A stretch of DNA of 64,000 nucleotides from Rhipicephalus microplus (taxonomy: Eukaryota > Arthropoda > Arachnida > Ixodida > Ixodidae). Below the pieces are notes generated by a model that had not been told where the DNA came from, did no database searches, and saw nothing but the letters and a program-made list of their open reading frames with translations. Positions 12,091-22,663 of the stretch are shown here, piece by piece; the first letter of the stretch is position 1; each line of letters opens with the position of its first letter. The DNA is taken from positions 20,450,001 to 20,514,000 of the forward strand of contig NC_134704.1 in the NCBI RefSeq assembly GCF_043290135.1. Reading direction: 5' to 3'. The position numbers and the translations under genes were made by a program.

Positions 12091-12164
12091 GGCACACACC
12101 GGCGATTCGAGCCAGCGACCCCTCGTTCCTCAGCGCGCTGCATTAACCAACCAGAACACGCCGC
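12091..12164 (-). mobile_element. tRNA-like head of a third SINE type
   Basis: On the minus strand about 74 bp have tRNA-like spacing, with a B-box-like GGCTCGAATCG (9 of 11 to the Pol III consensus). The sequence GCGCGCTGAGGAACGAGGGG upstream of it resembles a segment at about 42322-42372. The left flank is AT-rich (AATCATAAGAGAGAATTC). Too diverged to be a working tRNA. Confidence 0.4.
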
Positions 12165-12574
12165 TCATACTGTCCATCACACTAGCTGCCAGCTATGCAC
12201 GTACACCACTTACCACCGATTGTCAGTGGTCTATAAAAAAAACACCTTTGAAAAAACCACGTACATACATTGTTTGGACACGCCATAGATGATTTCCCTA
12301 AAAATTGCCGTGTCTGATGGCTTGATCAATGGAGGGTTTGGTTGCACCGAAGCACATACAGTTGGATGAAAGGGGCATTCGAAAAGGTCTCTGGCTCCAC
12401 TTTCACTCTGAAGCTACAAAAAAAAAAAGAAAAGAAAGTTCGCATCAAGTCAAGGACCATTCAGGAAGTTGTTGGTTCTGTCGTGCCTGTGAATACGGTT
12501 CTTATCGAAATGTCCACCGCCACTACCACTTCAGACAGACAAACTCAACTGCCCCAGATGAGTTGTGGTGACGC
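12165..12574. other. Unassigned, possibly upstream part of the EEP-like pseudogene
   Basis: Two overlapping plus-strand ORFs run through 12329-12571 without a recognisable motif. They could be the decayed N-terminal part of the endonuclease-like sequence that follows. Confidence 0.3.
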
Positions 12575-13147
12575 TTGCACCGTTAAAACATTGCACGGCT
12601 TCGTCGTAGCAACAGTGTACATCTCACTAGGAACTTCGCGGAAATGACTGACGTCCCGAACTTCTTGCAGCACAGCTTCAGAGCAGTGTGCCAAGAGAAT
12701 GTGCCGGTGATAGGCACTGGAGACTGCAACGTTAATGTACTTTGACGTGAAAATCAGCAGCTTGTCGCGTTTCTCGTTGCCCAACTTGGACTTCACCTCA
12801 TGTCGGACGTCACGCAGTCAACTATTCACACCTGTTTAGATATTGTGGTAAGTGTTAATTCAAGCACAAATGACCGTGTTTACTGCGCTTCGTTTGGTAT
12901 ATCCCTCACAAAAATTTTTAGTAAGAATAAGTTGACTGTCAAGAGACGATTGTCACTAGAACTTACCAATAATCAAAAAAGTTTCTACCAACTTTTTTTA
13001 GACTGCTTTACCGACTACCTGTTAACCCTCTGGCTGAAATTGGCCACCAACTTCGAAGAGAATTGTGTTTATAGGCTGTCTGTTGATGACATTGTAACGA
13101 CCTGTCAACAATGTTCAATAGACGCCCTAGTAACATTCTCTCAATAG
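12575..13147 (+). pseudogene. Degraded endonuclease/exonuclease/phosphatase-like (EEP) sequence
   Basis: The translation carries the order of motifs of an EEP nuclease domain: a strand-like VKTLHGFVVATVYISLGTS (to about 12640), a frame change, then GDCNVNV (12722-12742) where GDFNVD is expected. After a TGA at 12743-12745 come LVAFLVAQLGLHLMSD, TQSTIHTCLDIVV and an RVYCASFGISL segment, corresponding to the usual 'GL..SD...TT..TCID' part. Such stand-alone EEP domains occur in arthropod genomes, in Helitron-associated or LINE proteins. The open frame continues to 13147 without a motif I recognise. One stop, one frameshift and substituted Asp positions make it inactive. The source element is uncertain. 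Confidence 0.45.
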
Positions 13148-13592
13148 AAAGACTGTCCGCGAGCAGTGTGTTACGCTTCTAGCGACGTGTTTTAATAAGG
13201 TTTGTTCGCAGTTGGTCACAACCGTGCTAGACATGTTTCTGATCCTGCTTGTGCCAGCCTCACGATTGCTACCACGAGTTTTAAAGCTCCAGTATAACTT
13301 TCTTTTGAAAATTAGTTCCCTCTAACTTAATCGCACAAAACAAACACGGCCCCCCTGGAGCAGAGCCAGTTAGGTGGCTGGCCTGGTAAACCTTCGACCC
13401 AGTCGACTGCTTGGGCTATTGAGTGTGTGCAACAGGCACAGACAACTTCTGCATCGTGTATCTGTTATCAGTGCGTGCCCATTCTTCGCAAATTTATCAG
13501 ACTGAACGAATCAAGGCGACACAATCGGTACGTGGCCTTATGTATGTCGACAGAATAGCAATCTATAATCCAAGAGCCTGATACCTTTCAAT
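13148..13592. other. No recognisable feature
   Basis: No ORF or repeat was recognised before the hairpin that begins at 13593. Confidence 0.4.
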
Positions 13593-13733
13593 GCAGGAAA
13601 TATTGCGCTAAATAGAAAAGGACACCACAAAGAATAAACGCTATACACATTAAGCGCAATCTTCTGTTTGCGCTCGATCTGTCTAGTGTTCCTTCTTTGT
13701 GGTGTCTTTTCTATTTAGCGCCATTTTTCCTGC
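13593..13733. repeat. Long imperfect inverted repeat (fold-back element)
   Basis: Arm 1 at 13593-13634 and arm 2 at 13693-13733 are reverse complements over about 41 positions with only a few differences; the core is GCGCTAAATAGAAAAG plus GACACCACAAAGAA. The 58-bp loop contains a smaller hairpin (AGCGCAA...TTGCGCT). It looks like the closing ends of a short non-autonomous DNA transposon or a hairpin transcript. Confidence 0.75.
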
Positions 13734-13826
13734 GCAGAATGAACGAACTAGCCCAGCAAGGCGTCCTAATACCATTCGAGTGTGGTATCTTGATAGATTG
13801 GGTGTAGTCAACGCGAAGTAGGTGAC

Positions 13827-13828
<2 letters not shown>

Positions 13829-13877
<49 letters not shown>
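13829..13877. repeat. (TA)n microsatellite
   Basis: Pure AT dinucleotide array of about 49 bp. Confidence 0.96.
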
Positions 13878-13879
<2 letters not shown>

Positions 13880-15676
13880 CGCTACGAAGTTTCAACTCGT
13901 TTGCGGCGTGCCATGACTTGGAAGTATCGTTGGCAGTGATACTGACACTCCATGCGTCCGATGGTTCATGAATTGCATAGAAATATGCGACGACTTGCTC
14001 ACAAATGATATCGCAGACCAACTACACCTTCATTGATGGCTCCCGCATTCGTCATTCAATGACATTACGTCACAGCTTCTGATCTCTCTCTGTGGTCAAC
14101 ATCTGAGATGGCGATGCTGTCTGATGAAACTGCGGTGTATGAAGCTGCTCACTAAGAGAGAGACAAACAAGAACAGACAGACTAACGTGACATAAATGAT
14201 ATTAACATACGCAGCAATAAGCGTAAGAACAACGCACGAGTGTTTTAATGGGCAATAGCTTGGACCCTAGCAACAGGGCTTGCCCGAAGAAGGATGTTGT
14301 GGTGGGGGTGCGATCATGACCGAAAAAGGGGACGGGTATGACAAAAGGAGAGAGAATGATGTTTTTTAAGGGTGGGGGGAGAAGTTTTAGCTCTGGAAAG
14401 CAGCTTGTTCTGGCTCTTCCAGCAGCAGCGACGGGGACTCCTCGCGGTGCAGGCGAGTCCCCCAAGAATAACGAGCAGACACACACAACTGCAGCACCCG
14501 GCACATCACAACAAACCGGCCCAGCGGCGGCAGCGTGCTAGGCTCCGCCGCTTCTGTTGCTGCTGGTTCTCCCCTTCGCACGGCTGCTGCGCGGCACGAG
14601 GGTTCAAGGACGGGCCTGCCTGCCTACATGGGTGACGCGCTCGCTTCTGTAGCTTATTTACTAGCAGCAGCAAAAAAAATAAAAATCATATAGCGCGAAC
14701 GGAGACTGTCGGATATGGGAGACGAAGGGCCCACTTTTGTGTATTACCCGGCCCGCAGGGCTTCTGGCGACGTGCAGTGTTCGGTTGCCCTGCATACACT
14801 GCCAACGGCGGAGGGTTGCGATCCCTTTCGAAATGCTCCCCCGTTCCTCACCGGCCAGCTGCATCTGGGTGCGCCCTATGACTCTTTCTTTGTAGCAGTC
14901 GCCGTCCCTGTTAATTCTGCACGGTTGTTGGCAGAGCGGAAGCCTGTGCGCGAGATAAAATGACGGTCGTAAAAAAAAAAAAAATGATCGCTTCACCTGG
15001 GGGGTAAGAAGCGTAGGGTGCGGCAGTCTGCATTGTTAGGCCAGGAAATGGCTTTTAGCAGCAGCGCGCTGTAGATTGCAGTGCGCAGTCAAAGGGCGGA
15101 AAAGAGGGACACAAAGACATTCCGGATACTCGTAACATAAGGACGGTTTTGGAACGGATAGCACTTCCTTTGAAGTGGGAAACAAAGCGGCTGAGCTCAG
15201 TAACTAATTTCGCTTCGTTAAATATAGTAAAGAGTGGAAATAGCAGACAATAACGGGCAAGAGTAGGTCCAATCGCATTGTGTTTTGGTGCTACGCTGCA
15301 CGAATACTTAAATCAGCTTGTTCTCGAGTCATTCAGTTGTCGCAGCGATCTTACCTGCCATCTTTGCCTTTGTTGCTGCTTTAGCGCCATAAAACTGAGT
15401 TTCATGAAATGTTATGAATTATTTTATTATTGGTGGCTGTACATCTGCAGCGAGAAATAAAACTACTGAGATTTGTTCTGTTAACGTACATACTTACTAC
15501 GGGCACTTTATTTTTAAAGATGTGCATCTGGGTTATAACTAACAATACAATACGTTAAATGAATGCAGTGGCATAATATTAGCCAATAATATCTACGATG
15601 GGCAAGACAATCGAATGGGTAATAAGCTCCTTGCTTTCATTCGAAGCATGTACCTACAGAAATAGTTCAATGGTCT
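13878..15676. other. Unassigned region with a GC-rich core
   Basis: About 14.28-14.96 kb is GC-rich with overlapping ORFs on both strands (for example 14202-14504 minus and 14372-14635 plus). They are proline- and alanine-rich and show no domain. An 8-bp inverted repeat GGGGACTC...GAGTCCCC lies near 14433-14462. No gene is supported. Confidence 0.35.
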
Positions 15677-15688
15677 TCAAAGTTAGGC
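15677..15688. repeat. Left target-site duplication of the interrupted SINE
   Basis: TCAAAGTTAGGC, repeated exactly at 20208-20219, 4.5 kb away on the other side of the SINE and the LTR element inside it. Confidence 0.85.
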
Positions 15689-15908
15689 TCGCCCCGCCGC
15701 GGTGGTCTAGTGGCTAAGGTACTCGGCTGCTGACCCGCAGGGCGCGGGTTCGAATCCCGGCTGCGGCGGCTGCATTTCCGATGGAGGCGGAAATGTTGTA
15801 GGCCCGTGTGCTCAGATTTGGGTGCACGTTAAAGAACCCCAAGTGGTCGAAATTTCCGGAGCCCTCCACTACGGCGTCTCTCATAATCATATAGTGGTTT
15901 TGGGACGT
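15689..15908 (+). mobile_element. Ruka-like SINE, left part, split by an LTR element
   Basis: tRNA-like head GCCGCGGTGGTCTAGTGGCT, B box GGTTCGAATCC, and the body as far as GGTTTTGGGACGT. The LTR retrotransposon begins immediately afterwards. Its last five bases, GACGT (15904-15908), are the LTR element's target duplication. Confidence 0.95.
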
Positions 15909-16889
15909 TGTCACGCACTTCTGGTGAGGCCCCGCCGATCCAACATCGACGTGCGGCAGACTCGCAGGCTTCCGCTTTACGCTTCGGCCTGCGACGCCTG
16001 AAAGGCCTCGAAGTGGCACATTTCGAATTTATTTGCGGGTTGGCCGACCCGTGCGGGGTTGCACGTGTGGTGATGTGTGGGCCTGACCGACGCACTCATA
16101 GAGCAGACACAGAGTTTGATTACACTTAGACAAACATTTAATTGAAACAGGGGCCAAGGCAGGAGATTACAAAAATAACAAAGGAGGAAAAACTGATACG
16201 CGCGATAGAAACAACAGCTATATAACAAAAGGTGCTAAAAACACTACAACAGATACAGGCTAAGGACAAATATGCGGAACATTAATAAAATAACAACAAG
16301 ATGGAAATCAAAAGAGAGAGACACTATAAATTAATTACAGAATGATCATGGTGGCGCTTTAGAATTTAAACGTGCGACGCAGCGCACACTACAAATATTT
16401 AAAAAAAAGGCTGGTTAAAACAAGTTTACGGTTTAACAAAAAAAGTCACAATAAAAAGTTCCATACGGACCAAACCAGCCCTTGGTGCACGTAGGGGAGT
16501 TGACGGGTGCCGCTGAAGGTCTCGCCGGCTTGGTAGACGACGAGGGTGCCCGGAATTGCAGCCGTCTCAATACGTTGCACGGGTCACTCCATGCTCGCCG
16601 CCTACGCGAGACTCGCGACACCGACGACCGCACTTGTTGCTGTCTGTACGTCAACTGCTCTTCCGATGCAGTTCAAACCTCTTCAGGGGCGTCCACGTGC
16701 TCCCATCTCATCTGGGAGTAATTTTCCTTGTTTAGATCGCCGGTGCCCCTTCAGGTACCGGTGCAGGGAAGACGAGCCGGCGCCACGCTGGGTCGTTATA
16801 GTCGCCGGATGTCGTCCCCCAACACAAAAGCGCCCTTCCTTGGTAGGTGTGGCCCGCGGATGCTCCGAAAATTGGAGTCGTTTGTGACA
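15909..16889 (-). repeat. LTR (3' LTR in element orientation)
   Basis: 981 bp. It differs from the other LTR at 15915 (G against A), 15922 (T against G) and 15974 (G against A); I saw no other difference by eye. Several short ORFs inside are repeated exactly in the other LTR and are not genes. Confidence 0.95.
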
Positions 16890-16902
16890 TAGCCCCCTTC
16901 TT
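16890..16902 (-). promoter_or_regulatory. Polypurine tract
   Basis: On the minus strand AAGAAGGGGGCTA lies directly before the 3' LTR's TGTCAC. A purine run at this position is the plus-strand primer of LTR retrotransposons and fixes the element's direction. Confidence 0.75.
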
Positions 16903-17648
16903 AAGAATATTACTGCGTAATATTCAAGAAAATCACAAACGCTCAATGTTCGAGAGCCTGCCGTGTTCCGGTTGTCCACCAATGCGTTTTCTTTTTCGCG
17001 CGCACCGTTTCGCTGACGTGGACGACACCGCAGAGAGCACCCGACACATCACACTTTCACGGTCACTATACGATGAAAGTCAGAACTCGCGCACAACGTC
17101 ATGTCCACACACATGACAAGACAATGACAAAAATACTGCACATTTCCAAGCTAAGGCACGTAAGCATCCTTTGATGCCACATATTAAAAACAATACACGC
17201 TTTAAGCGGTATTAAAAAGTCACTTATTGACACCCAGCTTTCAGAAAAGATGAATGAGTAATAAATCGGCATGATCATTTGTGCACAGTTTTTGAACATG
17301 CTCCACACTAAAGCGCTTCCTTTCAAAATAATAATAGAAAGAAAAGTCTTGAATAACATAGCGTCAGGTTTATCACTCATGCGTATCGTGATACACTTTG
17401 ATTGGATGACCAACCAGTCTCTTAAAATGAAAAGCCCAACTAATAAAATAACAATATCCCTAAAATAAGGCTTCCCTAACTGAACGGGTAATAGGTTGAA
17501 ACAAGAGAACATCGTCTACAAACACACAGTCGACAAAAGCAAACCAAAAGATTAACTAAGCTATTAGTCCTCCCATTCATGGAATGCTCCTAAAATCGAA
17601 AAACATAAACGAACATTGTTTCAGCCAACAAGTCATTTGCCTTTAAGG
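16903..17648 (-). other. Internal non-coding part of the LTR element
   Basis: Between the gag-like stop codon and the polypurine tract. It has only short ORFs (the longest is 17099-17512, minus) with no pol domain. It probably represents leftover 3' internal sequence after deletion of pol. Confidence 0.5.
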
Positions 17649-19070
17649 TCACCTTTGAGCTCCTATGTACGTAACCTTTATCCGTGCTCGAGGTGGTCGC
17701 GCTCTTGGGGGAGCCGTTCGAAGCAACCGGGGCGGACCAAAGTGTGTACGGCCGCTACACGGACGCCTGTTTTCCGTTAATTTACACCTCGGAGGCATGC
17801 CCTCGTCGTCACCGCGTTCTACGGAAACGGGTCTCCGAACCACGTCGTGTTGTTCGGCCGAAAGGCGCTGCCTCGCAAGGCACCCCGCGCTTCGAGCAGG
17901 ACAATGGAGCGAAGGGGGACGGCTCTTCCGAGCTCCACGAACAAATGCCTGCCTCCCCCCTCTATCTGTCGGGCGGTTTGAAGCATAGGAACCCACTCGA
18001 CTGGCGAACGCCACAAAATGCAAACGAAGCTTTAGTTGCCTCGATTGCTGTTTGGCAATTAGCGATTTTCCGGGTTGCTTTGCACCCTTGGTTTTCCCTC
18101 TGCTTGTGCGGCGTCTTTTTCTTTTTGGACGTTGCCGAGTGCTCACTTTTGAGAAGTCCGCTTGCAACATTAGCAGAGCAGAACTTGTCTCGCTTGTCTC
18201 TTCGGCTATAATGCCTCTACAGTCGGGATTTTCCGTTAACTTATGGACACCCTGACTTTCGGAAAGCTTGACTGACGGCTGAGCAATGCAAGCGTCTTCC
18301 TCGGGGCTGCGCCGCTCGCACCTGGAAGAACTACTTGCCCCAACATTGCCCAGCTCGCAGTGTGCGTGAGCACCCGACTGTGCCCCGCTCTCTGTACAGA
18401 GGTCCTCACCTACCGGGCCGGAGGTACTGCGAACTTCACATTTAGCTGCTATGGCGACGCACAAACAGGGCGGCTGTGCCAAGTCCATTACAGATGGCAT
18501 TTCTGTATTAACAAGACTCTCCAGGCACAGCGCCTCGTCGCCATCACTGTGGCCTTCAGTGGCCTTTGTGGCCGCAATGGGACTTTCAGCAGCTAACTCC
18601 TTAGATTCACTCGTGAATCCGATGTTCGCCTCATCAGTACTGCTACTTTGGCCGGCTCTCAGCGGTTTGGCACCTACGGGATCTTTGCCCTTTTCGTGCC
18701 TTGCATCCCAGGTCTCAAACATGCGCCGTCTACTTTCCATTTTCTGGCGCAGTAGCTGAACATGATCCTGGTAAGACTGCTTGTTCAGGCCACGGTAGGC
18801 CACGCTACTGGGCGTTCCAGCGGCTAAGCTGGGACCCGACTGTGTGGCACACAGTCCCAAGCGCTCTTTTTCCTTCTGAATTCTTAGCCTTGAATTTTCT
18901 CGCTCCTGTTCCATCGAATATTCCAGATATTGCCTGTACCTAATGCGTTCGGCATCGCGCTCCTCTTTAAGCCTATTTCGTTCTTTTTCAACGAAATTAT
19001 ACAACTCCTTGCCTACAAAGCCAAAGGCTTTGCCCTGTTCAATTAGCTTCTCAAACTCCGTGTCGTCCAT
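17649..19070 (-). CDS. Gag-like protein of the LTR element, 473 aa
   Basis: The only substantial ORF of the element, starting 126 bp inside the 5' LTR. Residues about 1-30 (MDDTEFEKLIEQGKAFGFVG) are followed by a highly charged coiled coil at about 28-70 (repeated E, R, K), a layout I associate with the N-terminus of Gypsy-type Gag proteins of ticks. Residues about 135-310 are Ser/Glu-rich and look disordered. A strongly basic block (KRKRRRTSRGKTKGAKQ) lies near 316-331, and the end is Arg/Pro-rich. I see no capsid major homology region and no CCHC zinc knuckle. The C-terminal part may be non-Gag sequence joined by an internal deletion. Intact frame and start context suggest it could still be expressed. 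Confidence 0.7.
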   Translation of the reverse strand: MDDTEFEKLIEQGKAFGFVGKELYNFVEKERNRLKEERDAERIRYRQYLEYSMEQERENSRLRIQKEKERLGLCATQSGPSLAAGTPSSVAYRGLNKQSYQDHVQLLRQKMESRRRMFETWDARHEKGKDPVGAKPLRAGQSSSTDEANIGFTSESKELAAESPIAATKATEGHSDGDEALCLESLVNTEMPSVMDLAQPPCLCVAIAAKCEVRSTSGPVGEDLCTESGAQSGAHAHCELGNVGASSSSRCERRSPEEDACIAQPSVKLSESQGVHKLTENPDCRGIIAEETSETSSALLMLQADFSKVSTRQRPKRKRRRTSRGKTKGAKQPGKSLIAKQQSRQLKLRLHFVAFASRVGSYASNRPTDRGGRQAFVRGARKSRPPSLHCPARSAGCLARQRLSAEQHDVVRRPVSVERGDDEGMPPRCKLTENRRPCSGRTHFGPPRLLRTAPPRARPPRARIKVTYIGAQR

Positions 19071-19173
19071 TGCTAAAAACTGTTGTCCAACAACAAAGCA
19101 ATAAAAGGACGTCTACATACTGCACGCTCAGAGATACGTCAGTCTCCCAGACATCACCAAGTGGTCGGCCAGT
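19071..19173 (-). other. 5' leader of the LTR element
   Basis: Non-coding stretch between the primer-site candidate and the gag-like start codon. No splice or packaging signal can be identified. Confidence 0.5.
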
Positions 19174-19191
19174 CCTGTCGCGCGGACGCCA
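19174..19191 (-). promoter_or_regulatory. Candidate primer-binding site
   Basis: On the minus strand, five bases (TTATC) after the 5' LTR end, TGGCGTCCGCGCGACAGG begins with the TGG that pairs with a tRNA CCA end. The priming tRNA cannot be named without a comparison to tick tRNAs. Confidence 0.55.
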
Positions 19192-19196
19192 GATAA

Positions 19197-20177
19197 TGTC
19201 ACACACTTCGGGTGAGGCCCCGCCGATCCAACATCGACGTGCGGCAGACTCGCAGGCTTCCACTTTACGCTTCGGCCTGCGACGCCTGAAAGGCCTCGAA
19301 GTGGCACATTTCGAATTTATTTGCGGGTTGGCCGACCCGTGCGGGGTTGCACGTGTGGTGATGTGTGGGCCTGACCGACGCACTCATAGAGCAGACACAG
19401 AGTTTGATTACACTTAGACAAACATTTAATTGAAACAGGGGCCAAGGCAGGAGATTACAAAAATAACAAAGGAGGAAAAACTGATACGCGCGATAGAAAC
19501 AACAGCTATATAACAAAAGGTGCTAAAAACACTACAACAGATACAGGCTAAGGACAAATATGCGGAACATTAATAAAATAACAACAAGATGGAAATCAAA
19601 AGAGAGAGACACTATAAATTAATTACAGAATGATCATGGTGGCGCTTTAGAATTTAAACGTGCGACGCAGCGCACACTACAAATATTTAAAAAAAAGGCT
19701 GGTTAAAACAAGTTTACGGTTTAACAAAAAAAGTCACAATAAAAAGTTCCATACGGACCAAACCAGCCCTTGGTGCACGTAGGGGAGTTGACGGGTGCCG
19801 CTGAAGGTCTCGCCGGCTTGGTAGACGACGAGGGTGCCCGGAATTGCAGCCGTCTCAATACGTTGCACGGGTCACTCCATGCTCGCCGCCTACGCGAGAC
19901 TCGCGACACCGACGACCGCACTTGTTGCTGTCTGTACGTCAACTGCTCTTCCGATGCAGTTCAAACCTCTTCAGGGGCGTCCACGTGCTCCCATCTCATC
20001 TGGGAGTAATTTTCCTTGTTTAGATCGCCGGTGCCCCTTCAGGTACCGGTGCAGGGAAGACGAGCCGGCGCCACGCTGGGTCGTTATAGTCGCCGGATGT
20101 CGTCCCCCAACACAAAAGCGCCCTTCCTTGGTAGGTGTGGCCCGCGGATGCTCCGAAAATTGGAGTCGTTTGTGACA
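19197..20177 (-). repeat. LTR (5' LTR in element orientation)
   Basis: 981 bp, same length as the other LTR with three substitutions. In the minus direction a TATA-like GTTATATAGCT lies near 19502-19512 and an AATAAA lies near 19315-19320. They could be promoter and polyadenylation signals, but this is inference. Confidence 0.95.
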
Positions 20178-20207
20178 GACGTTAAACCCCACATATCAAT
20201 CAATCAA
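20178..20207 (+). mobile_element. Ruka-like SINE, right part, after the LTR element
   Basis: GACGTTAAACCCCACATATC followed by CAATCAATCA completes the SINE begun at 15689. The first five bases are the duplicated LTR target. The SINE's own 12-bp duplication follows at 20208-20219. Confidence 0.95.
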
Positions 20208-20219
20208 TCAAAGTTAGGC

Positions 20220-22235
<2,016 letters not shown>

Positions 22236-22289
22236 AGAAAGAGCATGAACAGACGCAGACGAAAAGAAAGAGCACGAACAGGCGCAGAC
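22236..22289 (+). repeat. 25-bp tandem duplication, also inverted arm of a fold-back
   Basis: Units 22236-22260 and 22265-22289 share AGAAAGAGCAYGAACAGRCG plus CAGAC with two differences. A diverged reverse complement lies at 22632-22663 on the far side of a SINE. Confidence 0.65.
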
Positions 22290-22344
22290 CAACCACAGAG
22301 GTTTATTTTCAGAAAAACACTTATATAAGGATAATGGAACGCCG

Positions 22345-22580
22345 CGCCGCGGTGGTCTAGTGGCTAAGGTACTCGGCTGCTGACCCGCACGTCGCGGGAT
22401 CAAATCCCGGCTGTGGCGGCTACATTTTCAATGGAGGCGGAAATGTTGTAGGCCCGTGTACTCAGATTTGGTTGCACGTTATAGAACCCCAGGTGGTCAA
22501 AATTTCCGGAGCCCTCCACTACGGCGTCTCTCACAATGAAATGGTGGTTTTGTAACGTTAAACTTCACAAATCATTCAAA
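22345..22580 (+). mobile_element. Ruka-like SINE
   Basis: Full tRNA-like head (GCCGCGGTGGTCTAGTGGCT, B-box-like GGATCAAATCC) and complete but diverged body ending in TCATTCAA. The possible target duplication (AAGGATAATGGAA and AAGGATGAAGGAA) has several mismatches, suggesting an older copy. Confidence 0.9.
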
Positions 22581-22631
22581 CAAGGATGAAGGAAGTAGAC
22601 GTTATGATAAAGGTAAAAATAAACTTCAGTT

Positions 22632-22663
22632 GTTAGTCTGTGTCTGCCCGTGCTTTTTCTTTA
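22632..22663. repeat. Inverted partner of 22236-22289
   Basis: GTTAGTCTGTGTCTGCCCGT plus GCTTTTTCTTTATG is the imperfect reverse complement of the unit at 22265-22289 and its flank. Confidence 0.5.

Larger units (their letters stand above)
15909..20177 (-). mobile_element. Complete non-autonomous LTR retrotransposon (Gypsy-like, gag only)
   Basis: A 4,269-bp element with two direct LTRs (15909-16889 and 19197-20177), TG...CA ends (TGTCAC...GTGACA) and a 5-bp target duplication GACGT (15904-15908 and 20178-20182). Orientation is minus. Read that way, a TGG-initiated primer-site candidate follows the first LTR, a gag-like ORF follows, and a purine tract AAGAAGGGGGC precedes the second LTR. The internal part is only 2,307 bp and holds no protease, reverse transcriptase, RNase H or integrase, so it must rely on a partner element. 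The LTRs differ at three visible sites (about 0.3%), so the insertion is recent. The superfamily is inferred from the 5-bp duplication and the gag N-terminus. Confidence 0.93.

Noticed and set aside
15689..15770. tRNA gene in the SINE head
   Set aside because: The head has A- and B-box-like motifs but continues into the SINE body and lacks a terminator and proper cloverleaf; the same applies to the other SINE heads.
15909..16889. Short ORFs (73-113 codons) inside the LTRs
   Set aside because: They recur in both LTRs only because the LTRs are duplicates and show no domain.
17684..18211. 175-codon plus-strand ORF opposite the gag-like gene
   Set aside because: Antisense shadow of the minus-strand gag-like frame; element direction is fixed by the polypurine tract.
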